From the NCBI GenBank assembly GCA_004346725.1, contig SMDE01000019.1:1-64000 (forward strand): DNA of 64,000 nucleotides, in the 5' to 3' direction. Source of the stretch: Phytobacter diazotrophicus (GTDB lineage: Bacteria; Pseudomonadota; Gammaproteobacteria; Enterobacterales; Enterobacteriaceae). Positions 35,395 to 43,878 of the stretch are shown here, one piece after another. The notes under the pieces are model-generated. The model made no database searches. It was not told the origin of the DNA and saw nothing but the letters and a program-made list of their open reading frames with translations. Numbering within the stretch: the first letter of the stretch is position 1; every line of letters starts with the position of its first letter. The position numbers were made by a program, and so were the translations under genes.

Positions 35395-36399
35395 TTACTC
35401 AACGAGAGAAATAGCGCTCTCATCAACAGCGGCATAGAGTTCCGGATTGCCCAGGGCATAACCTTCATTGCGAAGATATGAATGCCCATACTCACATTTC
35501 TCTTCATCAAACTCAGCGCGAAGTAACCGCGTGTTCACCTGAGTATAAATATGCAGATTGCTGAGTGTGGTCACAGCAAGGCGCTTACCGGGCATAAAGG
35601 GCGGAATAAAGGCAAAGCGTCCTGCAATGGAACTGGTGGCCATCTGCGCAGCACTCACATTTGCGGGACGATCCGCCGCATTGAACAAGCGCAGGCGTTG
35701 TTGTGCAGCCAGTTCAGCACCAACCAGCACGACAAGACGGGGGTCTTCCCTGTACGGTTCGGCAATCACATTAGTAATAAGATGGTTTGCCAGCAAATCG
35801 ATATTTTTCCAGTTACCACTTTCACCCAGCGATACTGGTTCGCTAATGATTTGTTTACCCTCAGCGTATTCTTTTACCAGTGCATGCCAGCCAATATTGA
35901 TATCTTCCCCTTTTTTATTTTTCTCGGGATCGGTAGTATCGGCAATAGCTACCCCATTGAAGCCTGTACGCAACATATCAAGCGAGTATGCCTGGCTAAA
36001 AAATTCGTCCATCACATCATCAAAGTTACCTGCGTTGCCCAGATTATAAATATCTGACATTTCCGCGTAAGTGATCGTCGCACTGGTATCTGTTTCAGAA
36101 AGCCAGAATTCTGTGCCATTAATCGCCACTCTTTTACGAAAACGACCATTAGCCACACGTCCGGTATGTAATTCGCTGGCACCTATATTTATAGCATTGC
36201 CAGAGATTTCGCTTACATCACGTAACGTAATCTGGCCCATCATCCAGCCAGACTCCAGTATTGAAGATCGCAGAATATTTTCTTTTTTGGGAGTCAGAAA
36301 GAAACGACGCCCTTCCTGATAAGAACTACTGGCAGCAGCTGTTAATTTCTCATGATACAGACGTGCAGCGTCCGGCTTTTCATTTTTAAAAGCAAACAT
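35395..36399 (-). CDS. P2 GpN-type major capsid protein homologue
   Basis: 334 residues, close to P2 GpN (357). Shared features are MLRTGFNGVAIADTTDPEKN near residue 150, INIGWHALVKEYA, ANHLITNVIAEPYREDPRLV near 210, and FIPPFMPGKRLAVTTLSNLHIY near 275. The first ~40 residues differ from GpN (no obvious scaffold-cleavage match). AAAGGTG lies 7 nt before the ATG. P4 itself has no capsid gene and remodels the helper's. A capsid gene without portal, terminase or protease suggests this satellite builds or alters its own shell using helper parts. Confidence 0.8.
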   Translation of the reverse strand: MFAFKNEKPDAARLYHEKLTAAASSSYQEGRRFFLTPKKENILRSSILESGWMMGQITLRDVSEISGNAINIGASELHTGRVANGRFRKRVAINGTEFWLSETDTSATITYAEMSDIYNLGNAGNFDDVMDEFFSQAYSLDMLRTGFNGVAIADTTDPEKNKKGEDINIGWHALVKEYAEGKQIISEPVSLGESGNWKNIDLLANHLITNVIAEPYREDPRLVVLVGAELAAQQRLRLFNAADRPANVSAAQMATSSIAGRFAFIPPFMPGKRLAVTTLSNLHIYTQVNTRLLRAEFDEEKCEYGHSYLRNEGYALGNPELYAAVDESAISLVE

Positions 36400-36415
36400 A
36401 TCAACACCTTTTTAA

Positions 36416-37285
36416 TTAAATTGAGAAGATTCTTTTTTTATAATTGTCACGTTTATTTCTTTCACTGACATGCAATACATATTCATCTGCACTCACCAGT
36501 GCACGCAACAAGGAATTATCCGCATGATAATAATGTTGATATGCCTGAGATTTTAAAAGGCCACCATTATCCAGTTCATAACGATCTGTAGGAGGGATAC
36601 ATTTTTTAATAATCTCTCTAATGGCTGTTGTTAGTTCATCAAGAGCCTCAAGAGTAAAGCTTACAGCGTTTGCAACACCACTTTTCTGTAAAGCTCTTAT
36701 TAATTCTGCTGAAACACGGGTTGCTTTATGAAACGAATGGAGCAATGGTAAATCCACCCCCTTACCGATACAGACAGCCTCAGCAACCAGTAAACCTGCA
36801 ATTGACCTGAACTGAGTGACACGCTCGCTTTGTTCAGAAAAACGACTCTTCGCCATTTGATATTGGTGTTCTGCATCAGCAAGTTCTGTACGCCCCGCGT
36901 TACGTGATTTCACTTCTGAAATACTTCGACTTGCTCCAGTAGCTCGGTGAATGGCAGCGTTTGCTTCATCAACGGCGCGATTACGAACGCCTAATTCTTT
37001 CTCTTCAACTTTGCATAACTTAGAGCAACGAGAAAGTAATAAGTTAATTTCTTCTGCCGTTGCTGCGGTATCCGGAATTCTTAGCCCTGTAATAGAAGTG
37101 AGTTTTTCACCTTCGGCTCGAAGTTTATTGAGCGTAAAAATCTCAACAATACGGGATACACAAGCCGCATCAGAATGTGACTCGATAAAAGTTATAACTT
37201 CATAGTTCATAATACAGGTTGAATAGCTATCTTTTGAAAAACCAAAAGAGCTACCATTGCTTTTGCATGCATATAAATCCATCAT
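36416..37285 (-). CDS. Coiled-coil satellite protein, candidate capsid-size or polarity-suppression factor
   Basis: 289 residues, no family recognised. The middle (about 85-165) is a long charged helix (CKVEEKELGVRNRAVDEANA..., TELADAEHQYQMAKSRFSEQ). The rest is helical. Position directly upstream of the capsid gene (16 bp) and AlpA is where P4 has sid/psu, both helical proteins of 190-244 residues. A role as external scaffold (Sid-like) or Rho antagonist (Psu-like) is therefore a guess. AAGGA precedes tandem ATGs. AT-rich relative to the replicase. Confidence 0.55.
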   Translation of the reverse strand: MMDLYACKSNGSSFGFSKDSYSTCIMNYEVITFIESHSDAACVSRIVEIFTLNKLRAEGEKLTSITGLRIPDTAATAEEINLLLSRCSKLCKVEEKELGVRNRAVDEANAAIHRATGASRSISEVKSRNAGRTELADAEHQYQMAKSRFSEQSERVTQFRSIAGLLVAEAVCIGKGVDLPLLHSFHKATRVSAELIRALQKSGVANAVSFTLEALDELTTAIREIIKKCIPPTDRYELDNGGLLKSQAYQHYYHADNSLLRALVSADEYVLHVSERNKRDNYKKRIFSI

Positions 37286-37314
37286 TTAATTCCTTGAGGT
37301 GAAATTCAATTAAG

Positions 37315-37518
37315 TCATTCAGCTGTAGAATGACTATCTCTCCAGGCATAATAATCCCCAGCACGCCAACGTGACATTCGGCCCAACTTTATTGGCTTTG
37401 GAAACTTACCTAAAGAGATCAATCTATAAATCCATTTGTCTGTAAACAAACAATCAGAAGTTATAAATTTCATATCAACAAGTGAATCGACTGCTGGACG
37501 GCCATCAACATATGCCAT
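37315..37518 (-). CDS. AlpA family regulator (Vis-like)
   Basis: 67 residues. VDMKFITSDCLFTDKWIYRL, KFPKPIKLGRMSRWR and the WRAGD end are the AlpA/Vis winged-helix signature. Such proteins act as excisionase and as repressors or activators of late promoters in P4-like satellites. GAGAGGAA precedes the ATG. Confidence 0.88.
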   Translation of the reverse strand: MAYVDGRPAVDSLVDMKFITSDCLFTDKWIYRLISLGKFPKPIKLGRMSRWRAGDYYAWRDSHSTAE

Positions 37519-37624
37519 TTATAATTCCTCTCTATTCATCATCCTGTGTCAACGGAGAGGATTACAACACTCTACTCAATCGTAAAAAAGGCAAGTAAGA
37601 AAAAAATCTTACCTGCCTGGGTTG

Positions 37625-38419
37625 TTAATTTTTTGTAAAAACTGGTTTATTGAAAATTGATGCTATTAACTTAATAATGACGGCATGTGATAATGGGGGC
37701 TGTTTTTCAATCGGCCAAAATTCCTCAGCCCTCGCAAATAATAAATCAGCCAGTGCGGTAGCATTTTCTTTCCTAAAGGAAGAGTTTTCTTTATATAAAT
37801 ATATCACTGCACTCAAAACTTGATTCCTTTTGACTGCATGTCTTTCTTGCTGCGCAACAGATAACGCTTCATATTTATCGTTAGAATCATCACTTCCAAT
37901 TAAATCAAGATGGATTCTTTTTACATCATTCCGCTCTAAATAACCCTCACTATCATAGCCGATACCATCATCATTTTTCCAATCAACTTGTATATATTTG
38001 ACAACGTCAGAATATAAATCACCAGAAGGTAAAAAAAGTGAAGGATACTCGGGAAACTGCCCCTCATAATAAATAAAATCATTCTGAATTTTAGATGGCA
38101 TTGAAAAGAAACCTTTTGTACTGGCTAAAACAAGTCTTTTTTCTTTCTTTACCGAATTTATTTTTATCAAACTATGCTCAGAGATATAGCTAAACCCTTC
38201 GTAATCCTTATCCAAAGAGTCAATATGTTTAATAAAGGCATCAACATCTCTTACTTTGTGTTTTGAAAACGTAAATGGCCCAGCCATTCTTAACACAAAT
38301 GGAATATTCCTTTTATTAGCGATGTAAAAAATATCTTGTTCATCACAACCCAATAATTTCGCTGCTTCACTGATACTATAGTGAATACGATGTAGTTTGA
38401 GAGAGCTATTTTTTATCAT
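37625..38419 (-). CDS. HTH-containing satellite protein of unknown function
   Basis: 264 residues. The N-terminal HYSISEAAKLLGCDEQDIFY is a MerR/excisionase-like helix-turn-helix. The central part is AT-rich and polar. The C-terminal region (RNQVLSAVIYLYKENSSFRK, near 200-220) is helical. Starts 7 bp after the integrase stop, so probably co-transcribed with it. It may regulate the element or be cargo; I cannot tell which. Confidence 0.55.
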   Translation of the reverse strand: MIKNSSLKLHRIHYSISEAAKLLGCDEQDIFYIANKRNIPFVLRMAGPFTFSKHKVRDVDAFIKHIDSLDKDYEGFSYISEHSLIKINSVKKEKRLVLASTKGFFSMPSKIQNDFIYYEGQFPEYPSLFLPSGDLYSDVVKYIQVDWKNDDGIGYDSEGYLERNDVKRIHLDLIGSDDSNDKYEALSVAQQERHAVKRNQVLSAVIYLYKENSSFRKENATALADLLFARAEEFWPIEKQPPLSHAVIIKLIASIFNKPVFTKN

Positions 38420-38425
38420 TCTAAA

Positions 38426-39607
38426 TTAAGTCCCTAATCCATTAATAAAATCGGCATACCATTGCATCATTTCTCTACGTCCTTCAAGATATTGAGCATG
38501 GTTGTAAATACCACGGATTGAATTTTTATCAAGATGAGCTAGTTGAGTTTCAATCCACGCACTATTAAAACCTTTCTCGTGCAAAATTGTGCTCATCGTA
38601 TGTCTAAAGCCATGACCAGTAACCCGCCCACCATAGCCTATACGCTTAAAAACCTGATTAATGCTAGCTTCACTCATGCACTTACTGGGGTCGTTACGTC
38701 CAGGGAACATCAGCGAATAATTCCCGGTCAGTTCTTTCAACACTTCAAGATAAGCCAAAGTTTGTTTTGATAGCGGGACAATATGAGCACGACGCATTTT
38801 CATGCGTTCTTTAGGAATTTCCCATACAGCGTTGCCGAAATCCACTTCACGCCATTCAGCGGCACGTAGTTCTCCAGTTCTCAATCCTGTCAGAATAAGC
38901 AAATGCGCACCCAATAAAACAATAGGGCTACCAGTGTAGGCATTCAGAGCCTTGAAAAATTCGGGCAGTTCGCTGGGTTTAAGGAAAGGATAATGAATGG
39001 CCTCATGCCCTTGCATTGCACTAGCGAGATCAGGAGCAGGATTATAGACAGCTCGACCCGTTACGATGGCATAGCGGAAAACCTCTCCACAACGCTGGCG
39101 AACTTTCTTCGCTTTTTCCATCGCCCCTCTTGCTTCTATCAGTCTCAGAACTTCCAGTAGCTCTAAAGGCTTAATGTCAGCTATAGGGCGGTAGCCAATA
39201 TGCGGGAAAACGTCTTTATCAAATGCCTCAAGAATGTCGGAAGCATATCCCTCAGACCATTTGGGCGACTTCATCCTATGCCACTCTAACGCAACCTCTC
39301 TGAACGGGTTGAGTATCTCAGTGGCGGCGGTTAAAGCCAGCTTCTTTGCTTTCTTAACTTCACCGGGATCGTCACCCAATGCGAGTAGTTTCTTTGCCTC
39401 TTCACGTTTTTGCCTGGCATCAGCAAGAGAGACTGTGGGGTAGACACCAAAGGACAGGCGTTTTTCTTTACCGCCAAAACGGTACTTCATACGCCAGTAG
39501 CGTGAGCCATTAGGTTCGACCTGCAGATAAAGGCCGCCTCCATCTGCGAGCTTATAGCTTTTCTCTTGTCCTTTAGCAGCTTCAACCTTGCGGGCATTAA
39601 GCATCAT
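38426..39607 (-). CDS. int: P4-type tyrosine integrase
   Basis: 393 residues from MMLNARKVEAAKG. The N-terminal DUF4102 arm-binding domain (LYLQVEPNGSRYWRMKYRF, SFGVYPTVSLADAR) is followed by the core-binding domain and the catalytic domain, with the first Arg in LTGLRTGELRAAEW, HGFRHTMSTILHE with His and Arg, and the Tyr nucleophile in SIRGIYNHAQYLEGR. Typical P4 integrase length. The frame stays open to 39676, but that extension overlaps the arm-site repeats and does not match the family. It recombines at the 3' end of thrW, 164 bp away. Confidence 0.92.
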   Translation of the reverse strand: MMLNARKVEAAKGQEKSYKLADGGGLYLQVEPNGSRYWRMKYRFGGKEKRLSFGVYPTVSLADARQKREEAKKLLALGDDPGEVKKAKKLALTAATEILNPFREVALEWHRMKSPKWSEGYASDILEAFDKDVFPHIGYRPIADIKPLELLEVLRLIEARGAMEKAKKVRQRCGEVFRYAIVTGRAVYNPAPDLASAMQGHEAIHYPFLKPSELPEFFKALNAYTGSPIVLLGAHLLILTGLRTGELRAAEWREVDFGNAVWEIPKERMKMRRAHIVPLSKQTLAYLEVLKELTGNYSLMFPGRNDPSKCMSEASINQVFKRIGYGGRVTGHGFRHTMSTILHEKGFNSAWIETQLAHLDKNSIRGIYNHAQYLEGRREMMQWYADFINGLGT

Positions 39608-39608
39608 T

Positions 39609-39657
39609 GGGGGCACATTTCCTAGACCGAACAGTAGATGCCCCCGATTGTGCCCCC
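39609..39657. promoter_or_regulatory. Integrase arm-type sites, right end
   Basis: TGCCCCC repeats occur at 39639 and 39651 (12-bp spacing, as at the left end), with an inverted copy GGGGGCA at 39609-39615 next to the integrase start. Confidence 0.6.
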
Positions 39658-39770
39658 AACAGCATGTTGATTTCAATAGATAGGGGTTGACTTCAAGCGA
39701 CTGAGAACAGCGTAACTTCTATGTTTTTAAAGGGTTTTATTGAGGTGAGTTGACTTGAAAATACTAGGGG

Positions 39771-39788
39771 ATGGTGCCGATAATAGGA
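39771..39788. repeat. attR, overlapping the 3' end of thrW
   Basis: ATGGTGCCGATAATAGGA includes the CCA end and acceptor stem of tRNA-Thr. It matches the repeat at 28312-28328 except for one deleted base there. Confidence 0.82.
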
Positions 39789-39847
39789 GTCGAACCTACG
39801 ACCTTCGCATTACGAATGCGCTGCTCTACCAACTGAGCTATATCGGC
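39772..39847 (-). tRNA. thrW: tRNA-Thr (anticodon CGU)
   Basis: 76 nt including encoded CCA. The acceptor stem GCCGATA/TATCGGC, D-arm GCTCAGTTGGTAGAGC, anticodon stem-loop GCGCATTCGTAATGCG with anticodon CGT, and T-arm GTTCGACTC all fold. It lies downstream of proBA in the same orientation, as thrW does in E. coli. It is the integration site of the satellite and remains intact. Confidence 0.95.
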
Positions 39848-39963
39848 CCTGAAAGGACGGGATTCACGTCGGTGAACCACGGGGCAAAAGGTTAGATCTA
39901 ACGAGGTGATGCGTCAATGCCCTTTGGAATCAAACGGCTACTTTTGCATCACCCCGCTGTTAT

Positions 39964-41217
39964 TTACGCACGAATCGTATCGTCACCGAAACCGATCCAC
40001 TTGTAGGTGGTAAGAGCTTCAAGGCCCATCGGTCCACGCGCATGCAATTTTTGCGTGCTCACAGCCACTTCCGCGCCCAGGCCAAACTGACCGCCGTCGG
40101 TGAAACGCGTGGAGGCATTCACATAAACAGCAGAAGAGTCGACCTCATTGACGAAACGGTTCGCATTACTGAGAGTACGCGTCAGGATAGCATCGGAGTG
40201 CTGCGTGCCATGCTCGCGGATATGGGCGATAGCATCGTCCAGGTCAGCAACGATTTTCACGTTCAGATCCAGCGACAAAAACTCATTGTCATACTCTTCT
40301 GCTTTAACCGGTACAACCGCTGCCGGACCCGATTGCAGCGCCGCCAGCGATTGCGCATCCGCATGCAAGGTAACGCCGCTTTCCGCCATCTGCTTGCTCA
40401 ACGCAGGCAGGAAAGTGCCCGCAATATCCTGATGAACCAGCAGCGTTTCGACGGTGTTACAGGTACTCGGACGCTGGGTTTTCGCATTCACGATAATGTT
40501 CAGCGCCGGGGCAATCTCTGCCGTATTATCAACAAAAATATGGCAAACGCCGATGCCTCCGGTAATCACCGGAATGGTGGACTGTTCACGACACAGCTTA
40601 TGCAGGCCAGCCCCACCGCGCGGGATCAGCATGTCGATGTATTTATCCATCTTAAGCATTTCATTGACCAGCACGCGGTCCGGGCTTTCAATCGCCTGTA
40701 CCGCGCCGGCGGGTAAACCGCACTCTTCCAGCGCCTGCTGAATCACTTTTACCGTTGCCGCATTGGTGCGCCAGGTCTCTTTACCGCCGCGCAGAATCGC
40801 CGCGTTGCCGGTTTTCAGGCACAGGGAAGCCACATCCACGGTGACATTCGGACGCGCTTCATAAATCACGCCAATTACGCCGAGCGGCACACGGCGACGC
40901 TCAATGCGCAGGCCGCTGTCCAGAATACCACCGTCGATCACCTGCCCTACCGGGTCAGCCAGCTTGCACACATGGCGAACATCGTCAGCAATCGCTTTCA
41001 AACGCGCTGTCGTCAACGCAAGGCGATCAAGCAGCGCTTCGCTCAGCCCATTACGGCGAGCCTCCAGAACGTCCTGCTCGTTAGCGAGAATAATCTCGTC
41101 AGACTGTGCTTCAAGGTAATCGGCGATTTTTTCCAGTACGCGATTTTTTTCACGGCTGGAGAGCAATGCCAGCTTGTACGACGCTGCTTTAGCAGCGATG
41201 CCCATCTGTTCCAGCAT
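39964..41217 (-). CDS. proA: Gamma-glutamyl phosphate reductase
   Basis: 417 residues, equal to E. coli ProA. NADPH-dependent reduction of gamma-glutamyl phosphate to glutamate semialdehyde, second step of proline synthesis. The aldehyde-dehydrogenase-type catalytic cysteine is in [11 protein letters not shown] near 255. [20 protein letters not shown] and the end [14 protein letters not shown] are ProA signatures. It follows proB by 11 bp in one operon. Confidence 0.97.
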   Translation of the reverse strand: MLEQMGIAAKAASYKLALLSSREKNRVLEKIADYLEAQSDEIILANEQDVLEARRNGLSEALLDRLALTTARLKAIADDVRHVCKLADPVGQVIDGGILDSGLRIERRRVPLGVIGVIYEARPNVTVDVASLCLKTGNAAILRGGKETWRTNAATVKVIQQALEECGLPAGAVQAIESPDRVLVNEMLKMDKYIDMLIPRGGAGLHKLCREQSTIPVITGGIGVCHIFVDNTAEIAPALNIIVNAKTQRPSTCNTVETLLVHQDIAGTFLPALSKQMAESGVTLHADAQSLAALQSGPAAVVPVKAEEYDNEFLSLDLNVKIVADLDDAIAHIREHGTQHSDAILTRTLSNANRFVNEVDSSAVYVNASTRFTDGGQFGLGAEVAVSTQKLHARGPMGLEALTTYKWIGFGDDTIRA

Positions 41218-41228
41218 ACCTCTGCTCC

Positions 41229-42332
41229 TTAACGGATAATCATATCGTCGCGATGCACGGCGACCGGGCCATATTCATAGCCGAGAATGGAATCAATTTG
41301 CTGCGAATGATGACCGGCAACGCGACGCAGCGCGTCACTGTTATAGCGGGTAACGCCATGTGCAATATCGCGACCTTCGAGGTTACGGATGCGGATCACT
41401 TCACCACGGGAAAAGTTGCCTGTCACGCTTTTAATCCCTTTTGGCAACAAGGAGCTGCCGCGTTCCAGGATAGCGGCTGTCGCGCCTTCATCAACGGTGA
41501 TTTCACCTGCCGGAGGCGCGCCAAAAATCCAGCGCTTACGGTTTTCCAGCGGTGAAGCCTGCGCATGGAAAAGCGTCCCGACCTGAACCCCTTCCATCAC
41601 ATCGCCAATCACACCCGGCCTGCTGCCTGCGGCAATAATAGTATCGATACCTGCACGACAGGCGACATCCGCCGCCTGCAATTTGGTACCCATCCCGCCA
41701 GTACCCAGGCCCGATACGCTGTCACCCGCAATCGCGCGCAACGCGTCATCAATACCGTACACATCCTTGATCAATTCAGCGTCCGGGTTATTACGCGGGT
41801 CAGCGGTAAAGAGACCTTGCTGATCGGTCAGAAGCAGGAGTTTGTCTGCGCCCGCCAGAATCGCGGCCAGCGCCGATAAATTGTCATTGTCGCCGACTTT
41901 GATTTCCGCCGTCGCAACAGCGTCATTCTCGTTGATGACCGGCACAATGTTGTTGTCGAGGAGCGCACGCAGAGTGTCACGCGCATTAAGGAAACGCTCA
42001 CGGTCTTCCATATCGGCGCGGGTTAACAGCATTTGCCCAACGTGGATGCCGTAAATCGAGAACAACTGTTCCCACAGTTGAATCAGGCGGCTTTGCCCGA
42101 CAGCGGCAAGAAGTTGTTTCGAGGCGATGGTGGCAGGCAACTCCGGATAACCCAGGTGCTCACGCCCGGCGGCGATAGCGCCAGAAGTCACAATAACAAT
42201 ACGATGCCCTGCTGCATGTAGCTGTGCGCACTGGCGCACGAGTTCAACAATGTGGGCGCGGTTCAGGCGGCGGGATCCGCCCGTTAAAACACTGGTGCCG
42301 AGTTTCACTACCAGCGTCTGGCTGTCGCTCAT
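41229..42332 (-). CDS. proB: Glutamate 5-kinase
   Basis: 367 residues, as in E. coli. The amino acid kinase domain is [41 protein letters not shown] and [12 protein letters not shown]. It is followed by a PUA domain from about 275 ([20 protein letters not shown]). It phosphorylates glutamate, is feedback-inhibited by proline in the family, and works in complex with ProA. Confidence 0.97.
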   Translation of the reverse strand: MSDSQTLVVKLGTSVLTGGSRRLNRAHIVELVRQCAQLHAAGHRIVIVTSGAIAAGREHLGYPELPATIASKQLLAAVGQSRLIQLWEQLFSIYGIHVGQMLLTRADMEDRERFLNARDTLRALLDNNIVPVINENDAVATAEIKVGDNDNLSALAAILAGADKLLLLTDQQGLFTADPRNNPDAELIKDVYGIDDALRAIAGDSVSGLGTGGMGTKLQAADVACRAGIDTIIAAGSRPGVIGDVMEGVQVGTLFHAQASPLENRKRWIFGAPPAGEITVDEGATAAILERGSSLLPKGIKSVTGNFSRGEVIRIRNLEGRDIAHGVTRYNSDALRRVAGHHSQQIDSILGYEYGPVAVHRDDMIIR

Positions 42333-42519
42333 GATTTCTGCCGTTCAACGTAGAAGAAAAAAAGTAAACAGTCTTTGTAACAGGATCAGAGCCAACTTCC
42401 AACTGGCAGTTTTAACAACTTAAGAAAATCCTTGAAGGCAATCAGAAAACCTACTTACAAAACTTGACGCTTTTATGACACTACCTGTAAAACCTGCTTT
42501 GTAAAAAAATAAATAAGAA

Positions 42520-42537
42520 TTGTCATAAAACTTTAAT
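42520..42537 (+). promoter_or_regulatory. Pho box upstream of phoE
   Basis: TTGTCATAAAACTTTAAT matches the PhoB box consensus CTGTCATA-N4-CTGTCA over the first half and CT(T/G)T of the second. It lies 91 bp before the phoE start, where PhoB replaces a -35 element. An inverted TGTCATAAAAG occurs at 42471-42481 as a possible second unit. Confidence 0.7.
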
Positions 42538-42628
42538 TCGCAGACGTTAAAACCTACGTGAATTTTTCACTCGAGCGGCGACGTTCAGCGATCTAAAGCG
42601 CGTTAATTACAATTAATCAGGAAACATA

Positions 42629-43708
42629 ATGAAAAAAACTACTTTGGCATTAATGATGATCGGCCTTGGTGTTGTTTCTGCTTCTTCCAACGCTGCGGAA
42701 ATCTACAACAAAAATGGTAACAAACTGGATCTGTACGGCAAAATCAAAGCCATGCACTACTTCAGCGATGATACCACTCAGGATGGCGACAAAACTTACG
42801 TACGTCTGGGCTTCAAAGGCGAAACGCAGATCAACGATCAACTGACCGGTTTCGGTCGTTGGGAATCTGAATTCGCTGGCAACACCGACGAAAGCAGCTC
42901 TACTCAGAAAACGCGTCTGGCGTTCGCTGGCCTGAAAGCAAAAACCTACGGTTCTATCGACTACGGTCGTAACCTGGGTATCCTGTACGATGCAGCGTCT
43001 GTAACCGATATGTTCCCGGAATTCGGCGGTGACTCTCTGACCCGTACCGATAACTTCATGACCAAACGTACCACTGGCGTGGCTACCTACCGTAACACCG
43101 ACTTCTTCGGTGCGGTTGACGGTCTGAACCTGGGCCTGCAGTACCAGGGTAAAAACGAAACCGGCCGTACTGCTTCTAAACAGAATGGCGACGGCTTCGG
43201 TACCTCCCTGTCCTACAACTTTGGCGGCAGCCCGGTTACTCTGATTGCTGCGTATGCCAAATCAGACCGTACCGATCTGCAGAACTCTCAGGCACTGGGT
43301 AAAGGCGCTAACGCGGAAGCGTGGATTTCTGGCGTGAAATACGACGCTAACAACATCTACCTGGCGGCTATGTACAGCATCGCGCAGAACATGACGCCAA
43401 TCGGCAGCCGTGGTTTTGCTAACAAATCCGAAAACTTCGAAGCCGTTGCTCAGTACCAGTTCGACTTCGGTCTGCGTCCGTCCATTGGTTACGTACAGAC
43501 CAAAGGTAAAGACCTGGAAAACGGTTGGGGCGATCAGGACCTGGTTAAATATGTTGACGTAGGCGCTACCTACTACTTCAACAAAAACTTCTCTGCAATG
43601 GTTGATTACAAAATCAACCAACTGGACAAAGGTGATTTCGCAACTTACGTCGGTTCAAGCTACGTTACCGACGACATCGTTGCTGTTGGCGTGACTTACC
43701 AGTTCTAA
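42629..43708 (+). CDS. phoE: Outer-membrane porin PhoE (anion-preferring)
   Basis: 359 residues. Signal peptide [20 protein letters not shown], cleavage at SNA-AEIYNK. It is a 16-strand porin with [12 protein letters not shown] at the first strand and constriction loop L3 containing MFPEFGGD, and ends VAVGVTYQF with the C-terminal Phe needed for outer-membrane assembly. Induced by phosphate limitation in E. coli; a Pho box is present. Divergent from proB as in E. coli. Strong codon bias and a good terminator mark an abundantly made protein. Confidence 0.95.
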   Translation: MKKTTLALMMIGLGVVSASSNAAEIYNKNGNKLDLYGKIKAMHYFSDDTTQDGDKTYVRLGFKGETQINDQLTGFGRWESEFAGNTDESSSTQKTRLAFAGLKAKTYGSIDYGRNLGILYDAASVTDMFPEFGGDSLTRTDNFMTKRTTGVATYRNTDFFGAVDGLNLGLQYQGKNETGRTASKQNGDGFGTSLSYNFGGSPVTLIAAYAKSDRTDLQNSQALGKGANAEAWISGVKYDANNIYLAAMYSIAQNMTPIGSRGFANKSENFEAVAQYQFDFGLRPSIGYVQTKGKDLENGWGDQDLVKYVDVGATYYFNKNFSAMVDYKINQLDKGDFATYVGSSYVTDDIVAVGVTYQF

Positions 43709-43745
43709 GTCTCGCATAAACGCACTTCACTGAAGTACGGAACAT

Positions 43746-43785
43746 AAAGCACCGAACGATAACCTCGTCGGTGCTTTCTTTTTTC
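43746..43785 (+). terminator. phoE terminator
   Basis: AAAGCACCGA pairs with TCGGTGCTTT (43768-43777), followed by CTTTTTT. Confidence 0.9.
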
Positions 43786-43878
43786 CGCCAGTATATGCAA
43801 CAAAAAGCAAGAAAGAGCTATCGAAAAACCGTCGTGAAACAGTGCATTACAGCGCGCCGTTATGCACACATGCCTGAC

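Larger units (their letters stand above)
28312..39788. mobile_element. P4-type phage satellite integrated in thrW (about 11.5 kb)
   Basis: It is bounded by imperfect direct repeats of the tRNA-Thr 3' end. All genes are on the minus strand: integrase, HTH protein, AlpA, coiled-coil protein, P2-like capsid protein, Icd-like/structured leader, two small proteins, alpha-type replicase, iterons, Ogr/Delta activator, and a cargo gene at the far end. Size and gene kinds match P4-like satellites. There is no portal, terminase, tail or lysis gene, so it must depend on a helper (P2-like, judging by Ogr and the capsid type). Confidence 0.88.

Noticed and set aside
35551..36057. Two overlapping rightward frames of about 165 codons
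   Set aside because: Shadows of the capsid gene, which has clear family motifs on the opposite strand.
39608..39676. Longer N-terminus of the integrase
   Set aside because: The added residues do not match the family and would be encoded by the arm-site repeats; the MMLNARKV start is typical.
42471..42481. Second Pho box in inverse orientation
   Set aside because: Only one half-unit fits the consensus; kept as a remark to the main box.
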